This document shows, piece by piece, positions 22,478 to 36,022 of a DNA stretch of 64,000 nt; within the stretch, counting starts at the first letter, position 1; every line of letters begins with the position of its first letter. A program made the position numbers and the translations under genes. This DNA comes from Stenogyne calaminthoides (lineage: Eukaryota; Streptophyta; Magnoliopsida; Lamiales; Lamiaceae), in the NCBI GenBank assembly GCA_037126765.1, contig JBBCBC010000024.1, positions 16,403,554 to 16,467,553 of the forward strand, read 5' to 3'. The notes below the pieces were generated by a model. That model was not told the origin of the DNA, made no database searches, and was given only the letters and a program-made list of their open reading frames with translations.

Positions 22478-25400
22478 ACAAGAGTTGCGATAGAGAAAAA
22501 TATTATAACGTTATCCGGTGGGTCAATTCTGGAAGGACGGCAAAGCTAAGATACTTGTACATAACTTCAAGACATTTCCGAAATGGTATAATAATAGGAA
22601 AACGGACACCCGAGTCAAATGTTATGGCCAAAATAGTTTTCCCATCTAATGGCTAAAACCCGAATCGACATTTCCAGAACCTCCATCCGACATCGCCCAT
22701 CCTTGCGATCAAAATTACAAACAGAACAAGCAAAACCCTACTACAGTGATCTATGAAAAAAAATGCCTATACTACCCACACTTATTATCTGGTGGGAAAA
22801 ACGATTACAACATCACACAAGGGTTGCAATAGAGAAAAATATTATAATATTATCCGGTGGGTCAGTTCTGGAGGGACGATGAAGCATTGAGACTTGGCCA
22901 AAACCCCAATCGCCATTTCCAGATCCTCCATCCGACATTGCCCATCCTTGCGATCAAAATTGCAACATGAACAAGCAAAACCCTACTACAGTGAACTACA
23001 AAAAAATGCCTATAGTACCCACACTTAATATATAGCGGGAAAAACGCCTATAGTACCAACATCACACAAGGGTTGCGATAGAGAAAAATATTATAATATT
23101 ATCCAATGTGTCAGTTATGAAGGGACAGCGAAGTAGTGAGACTTGTAAATAACTTAAAGACATTTTTGAAACGGTATTATAATAGTAAAATGGACACCCG
23201 TTCAAAAGTTAAGGCCAAAACAGTTTTCACCATCCAACGGCCAAAACTCCAATCGCCGTTTCCAAATCCTCCATCCAACATGGCCCATCCTTGAAATTGA
23301 AATTACAACAAGAACAAGCAAAACCTTACTATAGTGATCTATGAAAAAAAAAACGCCTATACTACCCCCACTTATTATATAGCGGGAAAAACGATTACAA
23401 CATCACACAAGGGTTGCGATAGAGAAAAATATTATAATGTTATCCGGTGGGTCAATTCTGGAAGGACGGAAAATATAAGAGACTTGTAGATAACTTCAAG
23501 AGGTTTCTGAAACAGTATAATAATAGGAAAAGGGACACCCGAGTCAAAAGTTATGGCCAAAATAGTTTTCGCCATCCAATGGCCAAAACCCGAATTGCCG
23601 TTTCCAGATCCTCCATCAAACATCGCCCATCCTTGAGATCAAAATTACAACCAGAACAAGCAAAACCCTACTACAGTGATCTATGAAAAAAATGCCTATT
23701 CTACCCACACTTATTATATGGTGGGAAAAACGATTACAACATAACACAAGGGTTGCAATAGAGAAAAATATTATAATATTATCCGGTGGGTAAGTTCTGA
23801 AGGGATGGCGAAGTAGTGAGACTAGTAAATAACTTCAAGACATTTTTGAAACGGTATTATAATAAGAAAACGGACACCCGTTCAAAAGTTATGGCCAAAA
23901 CAGTTTTCATCATCCAACGGCCAAAACCCCAATCGTCTTTTCCAAATCCTCCATCCGACATGGCCCATCCTTGCGATCAAAATTACAACAAGAACAAGCA
24001 AAACTCTACTACAGTAATCTATGAAATAAAACGCCTATACTCCCCACACTTATTATCTGGTGAAAAAACGATTACAACATCACACAAGGGTTGCGATAGA
24101 GAAAAATATTATAATATTATCCGGTGGGTCAGTTCTGGAGGGACGACGAAGCTTTGAGACTTGGCCAAAACCCAATCGCCGTTTCCAGATCCTCCATCCA
24201 ACATCTCCCATCCTTGCGATCAAAATTACAACAAGAACAAGCAAAAAACCCTATTACAGTGATCTATGGAAAAAAACACCTATACTACCCACACTTATTA
24301 TCTGGCGTGTAAAACGATTACAACATCAAACAAGGTTTGTGTTTGAGAAAATTATTATAATATTATCCATTCGGTTAGTTCTATAGGGACGGCAAAGCAG
24401 TGAGACTTGTAGATAACTTCAAGACGTTTCCAAACGGTATTATAATAGAAAAAAGGATGCTCGATAAAAAAAGTTATGACCAAACAGTTTTCACTATCCA
24501 ACGGCAAAAACCCCAATCACCGTTTCCAAATCCTCCATCCGACATCGCCCATCCTTGCGATCAAAATTACAAGAAGAAAAAGTAAAACCCTAATACAGTG
24601 ATCTATGAAAAAAAATTACCTATATACCCACACTTATTATCTGGCTGGAAAAACGATTACAACATCACAAAAGGGTTGCGATAGAGAAAAATATTAAAAA
24701 ATTATCCGGTGGGTCAATTCTGGAAGGACAGTAAAGTTGAGAGAGTTGTAGATAACTTCAAGACGTTTCCATAATGGTATTATAATTGGAAAATGGACAC
24801 CGAGTCAAAAGTTATGGCCAAAACAGTTTTCCCCATCCAATGGCCAAAACCCCAATCGACATTTCCTGATCCTCCATCCGACATCGCCCATCCTTGCAAT
24901 CAAAATTACAACAAGACCAAGCAAAACCCTACTACATTGATCTATGAAAAAAAATGCCTACACTACCCACACTTATTATCTGGTGGGAAAAACGATTACA
25001 ACATAACACAAGAGTTGCGATAGAGAAAAATATTATAATATTATCCGGCGGGTCAGTTCTTGAGGGATGGCGAAGCTTTGAGACTTATAGATAAGTTCAA
25101 GACGATTCTGAAACGGTATTATAATAGGAAAATGGGCACCCAAGTCAAAAGTTATGGCCAAAACAGTTTTCACCATTCAATGGCAACAACCCCAATCGCA
25201 GTATCCAGATCATCCATCCGACATCGCCCATTCTTGCGATCAAAATTACAATAAGAACAAGCAAAACCCTACTACAATGATCTAAGAAAAAAAAACACCT
25301 ATACTTCCCACACTTATTATCTGGAGGGAAAAACAATTAAAACATCACACAAGGGTTGCGATAGAGAAAAATACTATAATATTATCTGGAGGGTAAATGG

Positions 25401-28400
25401 ACACACAATCGCCGTTTCCAGATCCTCCACCCGACATCGCCCATCCTTGCGATCAAATTTACAACAAGAACAAGCAAAAAACCCTATTACAGTGATCTAT
25501 GGAAAAAAAACACCTATACTACCCACACTTATTATCTGGCGTGAAAAACGATTACAACATCACACGAGGGTTGTGATAGAGAAAAAAATTATAACATTAT
25601 CCGCTGGGTCAGTTTTGCAGGGACAATGAAGCAGTGAGACTTGTAGATAACTTCAAGACATTTTTGAAATGGTATTATAATAGGAAAACAGACACTCGTT
25701 CAAAAGTTATGGCCAAAACAATTTACACTATCCAAAGGCCAAAATTACAACTAGAACAAGCAAAATCCTACCACTGTGATCTATGAAAAAAACGCCTATA
25801 CTAACGATTACAACGTCACACAAGGGTTGCGATAGAGAAAAATATTATAATATAATCCAGTGGGTCAATTCTGGAGGGACGACAAAGGATAGAGACTTGT
25901 AGATAACTTCAAGACATTTCCGAAATGGTATCATAATAAGAAAACGGACAACGAGTCAAAATTTATGGCCAAAACAGTTTTCAACATCCAATGGCCAAAA
26001 CCCCTATTGCCGTTTCCAGATCATCCATCCGACATCGCCCATTCTTGCGATTAAAATTACAACATGAACAAGCAAAACCCTACTACAGTGTTCTATGGAA
26101 AAAAAAACGCCTATACTACCCACACTTATTATATAGCGGGAAAACGATTACAACATCACACAAGGGTTGGGATAGAGAAAAATATTATAATGTTATCCGG
26201 TGGGTTAATTCTGGAAGGACGACAAAGCTAAGAGACTTGTAGATAACTTCAAGACGTTTATGAAATGGTATAATAATAGGAAAATGGACACCCGAGTCAA
26301 AAGTTATGGCAAAAACAGTTTTCACCATCCAATGGCCATAACCGAAATCGCCATTTCAAACCTCCATCCGACATCGCCCATCCTTTCGATCGAAATTACA
26401 ACCAGAACAAGCAAAACCCTACTACAGTGATATATGAAAAAAATGCCTATACTACCCACACTTATTATCTGGTGGGAAAAATTATTACAACATCACACAA
26501 GGGTTGCGATAGAGAAAAATATTATAATATTATCCGGTGGGTCAGTTCTGGAGGGACGACGAAGCATTGAGACTTGGCCAAAAACCCAAATCGCCGTTTC
26601 CAGATCCAACATCCGACATCGCCCATCCTTGTAATCAAAATTGCAACAAGAACAAGCAAAACCCTACAACAGTGAACTATGAAAAAAAAAATGCCTATAG
26701 TACCCACACTTATTATATAGCGGGAAAAACGATTACAACATCACACAAGGGTTGCGATAGAAAAAAATATTATAATATTATCAAAGGGGTCAGTTCTGAA
26801 GGGACGGCGAAGTAGTGAGACTTGTAAATAACTTCAAGACATTTTTGAAACGGTATTATAATAGTAAAACGGACACCCGTTCAAAAGTTAAGGCCAAAAC
26901 AGTTTTCACCATCCAACGGCCAAAACTCCAATCGCCGTTTCCAAATCCTCCATCCGACATGGCCCATCCTTGCGATGAAAATTACAACAAGAACAAGCAA
27001 AACCTTACTATAGTGATCTATGAAAAAAAACCGCCTATACTACCCACACTTATTATATAGCGGGAAAAACGATTACAACATCACACAGGGGTTGCGATAG
27101 AGAAAAATATTATAATGTTATCCGGTGGGTCAATTTTGGAAGGACGGAAAAGCTAAGAGACTTGTAGATAACTTCAAGAGGTTTCCAGATCCTCCATCCG
27201 ACATCGCCCATCCTTGCGATCAAACAAGCAAAACCCTACTACAGTGATCTATGAAAAAAAAACACCTATACTACCCACACTTATTATATAGCGGGAAAAT
27301 AATTACAACATCAAACAAGGGTTGCGATAGAGAAAAATATTATAATATTATCTGGTGGGTCAGTTCTGAAGGGACGGCGAAGTAGTAAGACTTGTAAATA
27401 ACATCAAGACGTTTCCGAAATGGTATTATAAGAGGAAAATGGACACCCGTTCAAAAGTTAAGGCCGAAATAGTTTTCACCATCTAATGGCCAAAACCCCA
27501 ATCGCCGTTTCCAAATCCTCCTTCTGACATGGCCCATCCTTTCGATTAAAATTACAACAAGAACAAGCAAAACTCTACTACAGTAATCTATGAAATAAAT
27601 GCCTATACTACCCACACTTATTATCTGGTGAAAAAATGATTACAACATCACACAAGGGTTGCGATAGATAAAATATTATAATATTATCCGGTAGGTTAGT
27701 TCTGGAGGGACGACGAAGCATTGAGACTTGGCCAAAACCCCAATCGCCGTTTGCAGATCCTCCATCCGACATCGCCCATCCTTGCGATAAAAATTGTAAC
27801 AAGAACAAGCAAAAAACCCTATTACAGTGATATATGGAAAAAAACACCTATACTACCCACACTTATTATCTGGCGTGAAAAACGATTACAACATTACACA
27901 AGGGTTGTGATAGAGAAAAAATTTATAATATTATCCGTTGGGTCAATTTTGCAGGGACGGCGAAGCAGTGAGACTTGTAGATAAGTTCAAGAGGTTTCTG
28001 AAATGGTATTATAATAGGAAAACGGACACCAAAGTCAATAGTTATGGCCAAAATAGTTTTCACCATCTAATGACCAAAACCCCAATCGCCGTTTCCAGAT
28101 CATCCATCCGACATCGCCCATTCTTGTGATCAAAATTACAACAAAAACAAGCAAAACCCTACTACAGTGATCTATTATAAAAAAAATACCTATACTACCC
28201 ACACTTATTATCACACAAGGGTTGCGATAGAAAAAAATACTATAATATTACCGGTGGGTCAGTTCTGTAGGGACGGCGAAGCAGTGAGACTTATAGATAA
28301 CTTCAAGACATTTTCGAAACGGTATTATAATAGGAAAACGGACACCCGTTCAAAAGTTATGGCAAAAATAATTTACACCATCCAAAGGCCAAAACCCCAA

Positions 28401-30847
28401 TTGCCGTTTCCAAATCCTCCATCCGACATCGCCCATCCTTGCGATCCAAATTACAACAAGAACAAGCAAAACCCTACTATAGTGATCTATGAAAAAAAAC
28501 GCCTGTACTACCCACGCTTATTATCTGGTGGAAAACCAATTACAACATCACACAAGGATTGCGATAGAAAAAATATTATAATATTATCCGGTGGGTCAGT
28601 TCAGGAGGAAAGACGAATCATTGAGACTTGTAGATAACTTCAAGACGATTCCAAAACGGTATTATAATAGGAAAATGGACACCGAGTCAAAATTTATTGC
28701 CAACACAGTTTTCTTCATCCAATGGCCAAAACCCCAATCGCCGCTTCCAGATCCTCCATTCTATATCGTCCATCCTTGCGATCAAAATTACAACAAGAAC
28801 AAGCATAACCCTACTATAGTGATATATGAAAAAAAAATGCTATAACCCACACTTATTATTTGGCGGTAAAAATGATTACAACGTCACACTAGGGTTGCGA
28901 TAGAGAAAAATATTATAATGATATCCGGTAGGTCAATTCTGGAGGGACGACAAAGCTGAGAGACTTGTAGATAACTCCAAAATATTTCCAAAAAGGTATT
29001 ATAATAGGAAAAAGGAGATCCGAGTCAAAATTTATGGCCAAAATAGTTTTCACCATCCAATGGCCAAAACCCCAATCGCCGTTTCCAGATCCTCCATCCG
29101 ATATCGCCCATCCCTGAGATAAAAATTACATCAAGAACAAGCAAACCCCTACAACAGTGATCTATGAAAAAAAAACACCTACACTACCCACACTTATTAT
29201 CTAGCGAGGAAAACAATTACAACATCACACAAGGGTTGCGAAAGAGAAAAATATTATAATATTATCCGGTGGGTCAGTTCTGCAGGGACGGCAAAGCAGT
29301 GAGACTTGTAGATAACTTCAAGACATTTTAAAAATGGTATTATAATAGGAAAACAGACACCCGTTCAAAAGTTACGGCCAAAACAGTTTTCACCATTCAA
29401 TAGCCAAAACCCCAATCGCCGTTTCTAAATCCTCCATCCGACTTCGCCCATCCTTGAGATCAAAATAACAAGAAGAACAAGCAAAACCCTACTACAGTGA
29501 TCTATGAAAAAAAAACGCATATACTACCCACACTTATTATCTGGCGGTAAAAACGATTACAACATCACACTAGGGTTGCGATAGAGAAAAATATTATAAT
29601 GATATCCGGTGGGTCAATTCTGGAGGGACGACAAAGCTGAGAGACTTGTAGATAACTCCAAAATATTTCCAAAAAGGTATTATAATAGGAAAACGGACAC
29701 CCGAGTCAAAATTACAACAAAAACAAGCGAAACTCTACTACAGTAATCTATGAAAAAAAATGCCTATACTACCCACACTTATTATCTGGTGAAAAAATGA
29801 TTACAACATCACACAAGGGTTGCGATAGAGAAAAATATTATAATATTATCTGGTGGGTCAGTTTTAGAGGGACGACGAAGAATTGAAACTTGGCCAAAAC
29901 CCCAATCGCCGTTTCCAGATCCTCTATCCGACATCGCCCATCTTTCAGATCAAAATTACAACAAGAAAAAGCAAAACCCTACTACAGTGATCTATGAAAA
30001 ATAACTGCCTATATACCCACACTTATTATCTGGCGGGAAAAACAATTACAACATCACACAAGGGTTGCAATAGAGAAAAATATTATAATATTATCCGGTG
30101 GGTAAATTCTAGAAGGACGGCAAAGCTGAGAGACTTGTAGATAACTTCAAGAAATTTCCGAAATGGTATTATAATAGGAAAATGGATACCCGAGTCAAAA
30201 GTTATGGCCAAAACAGTTTTCACCATCCAATGACCAAAACCCCAATTGCCGTTTCTAGATCATCCATCCGACATCGCCCATTCTTGCGATCAAAATTACA
30301 ACAAAAACAAGCAAAACTCTACTACAGTGATCTAAAAAAAAAAAAAAACACTTATACTACCCACACTTATTATCTGGCGGGAAAAACAATTACAACATCA
30401 CACAAGAGTTGCGATAGAGAAAAATACTATAATATTATCCGGTGGGTTAGTTCTGTAGGGACGGCGAAGCAGTGAGACTTGTAGATAACTTCAAGACATT
30501 TTCGAAAACGTATTATAATAGGAAAACCAACACTCGTTCAAAAGTTATGGCCAAAATAATTTACACCATCCAAAGGCCAAAACCCCAATCACCGTTTCCA
30601 AATCCTCCATTCGACATCGCCCATCCTTGCGATCTATGAAAAAAAATGAAAAATGGACCTCGCCCAAATCATCCTTGCGACATCGCCCAAACCCTACTAC
30701 ATTGATCTATGAAAAAAAATGCCTATACTATCCATGCTTATTATCTGGTGAAAAAACCAATTACAACATCACACAAGGATTGCGATAGAAAAAATATTAG
30801 AATATAATCCGGTGGGTCAGTTCTGAAGGAACGACGAAACATTGAGA

Positions 30848-30855
30848 CTTGTAGA
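30848..30855. repeat. 8-bp target site duplication of the MITE (left copy)
   Basis: CTTGTAGA, repeated at 31385-31392. It is ordinary satellite sequence (GAGACTTGTAGATAAC), so removing the insert restores the monomer. Confidence 0.9.
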
Positions 30856-31384
30856 CAGTGACGGACCCAGAAATTTTACCCAGGGGGGCCCAATTTATAA
30901 CATAGTGTAGCTAAATGCACTTTAGAATTTTTATATATTTTCGAAAATTATTTGGACTAAACATCTTTATATTAACAGAGTCGAATACATTTATATGTAT
31001 ATTGAAAATGTGAATTATACATATTCTTTCTCTATTTTGTTATCCCTTTCTCACCTAAAAATCAACATTTTATTTATAGAGTGTTGATTTTTACAAGGAT
31101 TAGTAATAGTGGTGTACAGTGAACATGATGCACATAATACTTTGTTTAAAGGAGACAGACATTCGTATGAGATAGTTTTATACATGATATAAGGTATAAT
31201 CTATAACACAAATAATACTCATTCTTCCAAAATATTAGAGCGTTAATACACAATTTATGCTTCGCCTTACTATGAGACTGTCTCATACAGGTGTGTCTTA
31301 ATTATAAGTATATATATATAAGAAATTCAAGTGGGGTCAGGGGGGCCCAGTGACCCCCCTCGGGTCAAGGTAGGTCCATCACTG
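30856..31384. mobile_element. Non-autonomous hAT element (MITE, 529 bp) in the satellite
   Basis: Ends are CAGTGACGGACC at the left and, on the opposite strand, CAGTGATGGACC at the right, one mismatch in twelve. They are flanked by a perfect 8-bp duplication (CTTGTAGA). Subterminal GGGGGGCCCA words occur at both ends. The interior is AT-rich with no coding motif. TIR type and TSD length fit the Tip100-like group of hAT; mobilisation by an autonomous relative elsewhere is inferred. Confidence 0.9.
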
Positions 31385-34300
31385 CTTGTAGATAACTTCA
31401 AGACGTTTCGGAAACGGTATTTTAATAGGAAAATGGACACCCGGGTAAAAAATTATTGCCAACATAGTTTTCATCATCCAATGGCCAAAACCCCAATCGC
31501 TGCTTCCAGATCCTCCATCCTATATCGTCCATCCTTGCGATCAAAATTACAACAAGAACAAGCAAAACCCTACTACAGTGATCTATGAAAAAAAAATGCC
31601 TATACTACCCACACTTATTATCTGGCAGTAAAAACGATTACAACATCACACAAGAGTTGCGATAAAGAAAAATATTATAATGATATCCGGTGGGTCTATT
31701 ATGGAGGGACGGCAAAGTAGAGAGACTTGTAGATAACTTCAAAATATTTTCGAAATCGTATTATAATATGAAAACAGACACCCGAGTCAAATGTTTTGGC
31801 CAAAACAGTTTTCTCAATCTAATGGCCAAAACCCCAATCACCGTTTCCAGATCCTTCATCCGATATCGCCCATCCTTGCGATAAAAATTACATCAAGAAC
31901 AAGCAAAATCCTACTACAGTGATCTATGGAAAAAAATGCCTATATAGTACCCACACTTATTATCTCGTGAAAAAAAACGATTACAACATCACACAAGGGT
32001 TGCGAAAGAGGAAATATTATAATATTATTCGGTGGGTAATTCTGGAGGGATGGCGAAACTATGAGACTTGTAGATAAGTTCAAGACGTTTCCGAAATGGT
32101 ATTATAATAGAAAAACGGACACCCAAGTCAAAATTTATGGCCAAAACAGTTTTCGCCATCTAATGGCCAAAACTCCAATCACCGTTTCTAGATCATCAAT
32201 CCGACATTGCCCATTCTCGATTTCATTATTAAAAAAAAAACAAGCAAAACCCTACTACTGTGATCTATAATAAAAAAAACACCTATACTGCCCACACTTA
32301 TTATTTGGCGGGAAAAACAATTACAACATCACACAAGGGTTGCGATAGATAAAAATACTATAATATTATCCGGTGGGTCAGTTCTGTAGGGACGGCGTAG
32401 TAGTGAGACTTGTAGATAACTTCAAGACATTTTCGAAAAGGTATTATAATAGAAAAACAGACACCCGTTCAAAAGTTATGGCCAAAATAATTTACACCAT
32501 CCAAAGGCCAAAACCCCAATTGTCGTTTACAAATCCTCCATCCGACATCGCCCATCCTTGCTATCAAAATTACAACAAGAACAAACAAAACCTACTACAG
32601 TGATCTATGAAAAAAAAATTCCTATACTACCCACGCTTATTATCTGGTGGAAAAACCAATTACAACATCACACAAGGATTGCGATAGAAAAAAATATTAT
32701 AATATTATCCGGTGGGTTAGTTCTGGAGGAACGACGAAGAACTGAGACTTGTAGATAACTTCAAGACGTTTCCGAAATGGTATTATAATAGGAAAATGGA
32801 CAACCGAGTCTAAAAATTATTGCCAACACAGTTTTCATCATCCAATGGCCAAAACCCCAATCGCCGCTTCCAGATCCTCCATTCTATATCGGCCATCCTT
32901 GCGATCAAAATTACGACAAAACAAGCAAAACCCTACTACAGTGATCTATGAAAAAATGCCTATACTACCCACACTTATTATCTGGTGGGAAAAACGATTA
33001 CAACATCACACAAGGGTTGCGATAGAGAAAAATATTATAATATTATCCGGTGGGTCAGTTCTGGAGGGATAGCGAAACTGTGAGACTTGTAGATAAGTTC
33101 AAGACTTTCCCGAAATGGTATTATAATAGGAAAACAGACACCCAAGTCAATATTTGTAGCCAAAATAGTTTTCACCATCTAATGGCCAAAAACCTAATCG
33201 TCGTTTCCAGATCATCTATCCGACATCACCCATTCTTGCGATCAAAATTACAACAAAAACAAGCAAAACCCTACTACAGTGATCTATGATAAAAAAATAC
33301 CTATACTACCTACACTTATTCTTTGGCGGGAAAAACAATTACAACATCACACAAGGGTTGCGATAGATAAAAATACTATAATATTATCCAATTAATTGGT
33401 GGGATTAGTAGGATTCGCCAAAAAGATGAGACTTGTAGATAACTTCAAGACATTTTCGAAACGGTATTATAATAGAAAAATGGACACCCGTTCAAAAGTT
33501 ATGGCCAAAATAATTTACACCATCCAAAGGCATAAACCCCAATCGCCATTTCCAAATCCTCCATCCGACATCGCCCATCCTTGCGATCAAAATTACAACA
33601 AGAACAAGCAAAACCCTACTACAGTGATCTATGGAAAAAAACGCCTGTACTACCCACGCTTATTATCTGGTGGAAAAACCTATTACAACATCACACAAGG
33701 ATTGCGATAGAAAAAAATATTATAATATTATCCGGTGGGTCAGTTCTGGAGGAACGACGAGTCATTGAGACTTGTAGATAACTTCAAGACGTTTCCAAAA
33801 TGGTATTATAATAGGAAAATGGACACCCGAGTCAAAAATTATTGCCAACACAGTTTTCATCATCCAATGGCCAAAACCCCAATCGCCGCTTCTAGATCCT
33901 CCATCCTATATCACCCATCCTTGCGATCATAATTACAACAAGAACAAGCAAAACCCTACTATAGTGATCTATGAAAAAAAAAACGCCTATACTACCACGA
34001 TTATTATCTGGCGGTAAAAACGATTACAACATCACACCAGGGTTGCGATAGAGAAAAATATTATAATGATATCCGGTGGGTTCAATTCTGGAGGGACGAC
34101 AAAGCTGAGAGACTTGTAGATAACTTCAAAATATTTCCAAAAAGGTATTATAATAGGAAAATGAACACCCGAGTCAAAATTTAATGCCAAAACAGTTTTC
34201 ACCATCCAATGACCAAAACCCCAATCGTCGTTTCCAGATCCTCCATCCGATATCGCCCATCCTTGCGATAAAAATTACATCAAGAAAATAAAACACCTAT

Positions 34301-35285
34301 ACTACACACACTTTTTATCTGGCGGGAAAAACAAATACAACATCACACAATGGTTGCGAAAGTTAAAAATATTATAACATTATCTGGTGGGTCAGTTCTG
34401 CAGGGACGACAAAGCAGTGAGACTTGTAGATAACTTCAAGACATTTTCAAAACGGTATTATAATAGGAAAATAGACACCCGTTCAAAAGTTATGGCCAAA
34501 ACAGTTTTCACCATTCAATAGCCAAAACCCCAATCGCCGTTTCCAAATCCTCTATCCGGCTTCGTCCATCCTTGCGATAAAAATTACAACAAGGACAAGC
34601 AAAACCCTACTACAGTGATCTACGAAAAAAATCCACCTATACTACCCACACTTATTATCTGGCGGGAAAAACGATTACAACATCACACAAGGGTTGCGAT
34701 AGAGAAAAATATTATAATTTTATCCGGTGGCTCAGTTCTGAAGGGATGGCGAAGTAGTGAGACTTGTAAATTACTTCAAGATATTTTTGAAACGGTATTA
34801 TAATAGGAAAACTGACACCCGTTCAAAAGTTATGGCCAAAACAATTTTCACCATCCAATGGCCAAAACCCCAATCGCAATTTCCAAATCCTCCATCCGAC
34901 ATGGCCTATCCTTGCAACCAAAATTACAATAAGAACAAGCAAAACTCTACTACAGTAATCTATGAAAAAAAATGCTTATACTACCCAAACTTATTATCTG
35001 GTGAAAAAACGATTACAGCATCACACAAGGGTTGTGATAGAGAAAAATATTATAATATTATCCGGTGGGTTAGTTCTGGAGGGACGACAAAGCATCCAGA
35101 CTTGGCCAAAACCCCAATCGCCATTTCCAGATCCTCCATCCGACATCGCCCATCGTTGCGATCAAAATTACAACAAGAACAAGGAAAAAACCTTATTACA
35201 GTGATCTATGGAAAAAAACACTTATACTACCCACATTTATTATCTGGCATGAAAAACGATTACAACATCACACAAGGGTTGTTGT
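31385..35285 (+). repeat. Satellite array, segment 2
   Basis: Continuation of the same monomers after the MITE, starting inside the GAGACTTGTAGATAAC word it split. Monomer classes are more mixed than in 19384-22477. A local rearrangement near 33389-33425 replaces part of a monomer (ATTAATTGGTGGGATTAG). The segment ends at GTTGT (35281-35285), the Gypsy target site, inside the ACAAGGGTTGTGATAG word. Confidence 0.92.
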
Positions 35286-35935
35286 TGTAGCATGGATAAA
35301 CCCGACCTCCCACCTGGGCACGAAGGATCATAAACAATCCAACGTAGACTACATGAAGCAACCTCGGCAAGGGGACCAAGGGATCAGCCCACGTAATTCC
35401 CACAAGACCAAACCTTCAAGTCGCCAAAATTAAAGAACTCGGGTAGTCGGCGGTTCGGAAATCGCGATGCGATTTCCACTTTATATCCTAAAGTCGGGGA
35501 GACGACCGCACTGACCATAACTATACTGATTCACGTGGTCAATGATAGCCCCGACACACCACTAATCCGCCCTCCACATCCGCCTCCACGATTGGCGACG
35601 CCGAAGATGGATGATTTCGGCGGTCAAGGCGAGATTAATGGTTCGATATTGTAGCCCTTACATAGGCATTATTCCTTATAAAAATTCCCACGAAGGGTGG
35701 AGTCATAGTATAAATAGGCCACCACGGCCACCTCTCGTAAAAAGGTCGAACAACTTAGACTTCTAGGCATATACATACATACTCTCCACGGCTTGGACGC
35801 CGGGGACGTAGTCCGATTCCAAAGACGAGGCAAGGTCACCAACTTCTTTGTCTATTTCCACGATTCGATTGCCTTTAGCATACGCATTTCATAATAATTA
35901 TTGTTTAACTGAGTAGATAAAAACCAGTTACAACA
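35286..35935 (+). repeat. Gypsy 5' LTR
   Basis: Begins TGTAGCATGGATAAACCC and ends CAGTTACAACA. It contains TATAAATA at 35709-35716 (AGTATAAATAGGCCACC). Compared with the 3' LTR it shows scattered small indels, many at CCG/CTG words (for example TTCGATATTG here against TTCCCGATATTG). Confidence 0.92.
35709..35716 (+). promoter_or_regulatory. TATA box of the Gypsy 5' LTR
   Basis: TATAAATA in AGTATAAATAGGCCACC, about 227 bp before the LTR end; the matching position in the 3' LTR is 61384-61391. Likely drives the genomic transcript. Confidence 0.7.
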
Positions 35936-35937
35936 AT

Positions 35938-35955
35938 TGGCGCCGTTTGTGGGAA
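35938..35955 (+). other. Primer-binding site of the Gypsy element
   Basis: TGGCGCCGTTTGTGGGAA lies two bases after the 5' LTR. This motif is common at this position in plant Gypsy elements of the Tat/Athila group. Confidence 0.8.
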
Positions 35956-36022
35956 CATATTTCTTGAGAAATTTTAACAATTCTCAAGGAGACCTCACCT
36001 TCCAAACTCTAAGAAAAACAAA

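Larger units (their letters stand above)
18183..30855 (+). repeat. Satellite array, about 340-bp monomers (segment 1)
   Basis: Continuous head-to-tail repeats. Each monomer starts near ACAAGGGTTGCGATAG and carries in order AATATTATAATATTATCCGG, GTCAGTTCTGGAGGGAC, GAGACTTGTAGATAACTTCA, GGTATTATAATAGGAAAA, GTCAAAAGTTATGGCC, TCCATCCGACATCGCCCATC, CAAAACCCTACTACAGTGAT and CCCACACTTATTATCTGG. Full monomers are about 340 bp. Shorter classes of about 240 bp (fusing GACTTG to GCCAAAAC) and about 283 bp (lacking the GATCCTCCATCC block) recur. Many open frames of 60-180 codons occur but track the repeat. The array is gene-free; length and regularity suggest a centromeric or pericentromeric satellite (inference). 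Confidence 0.93.

Noticed and set aside
18183..35285. Possible CRISPR-like or helitron-like direct repeats
   Set aside because: Repeats are about 340 bp, contiguous and without unique spacers, and there is no cas gene or RepHel sequence. This is satellite DNA.
34757..35290. 177-codon open frame in the satellite, and dozens of similar ones
   Set aside because: They repeat with the monomer, occur in several frames and on both strands, and span monomer borders without conserved motifs. They follow from a low stop density in the repeat, not from a gene.
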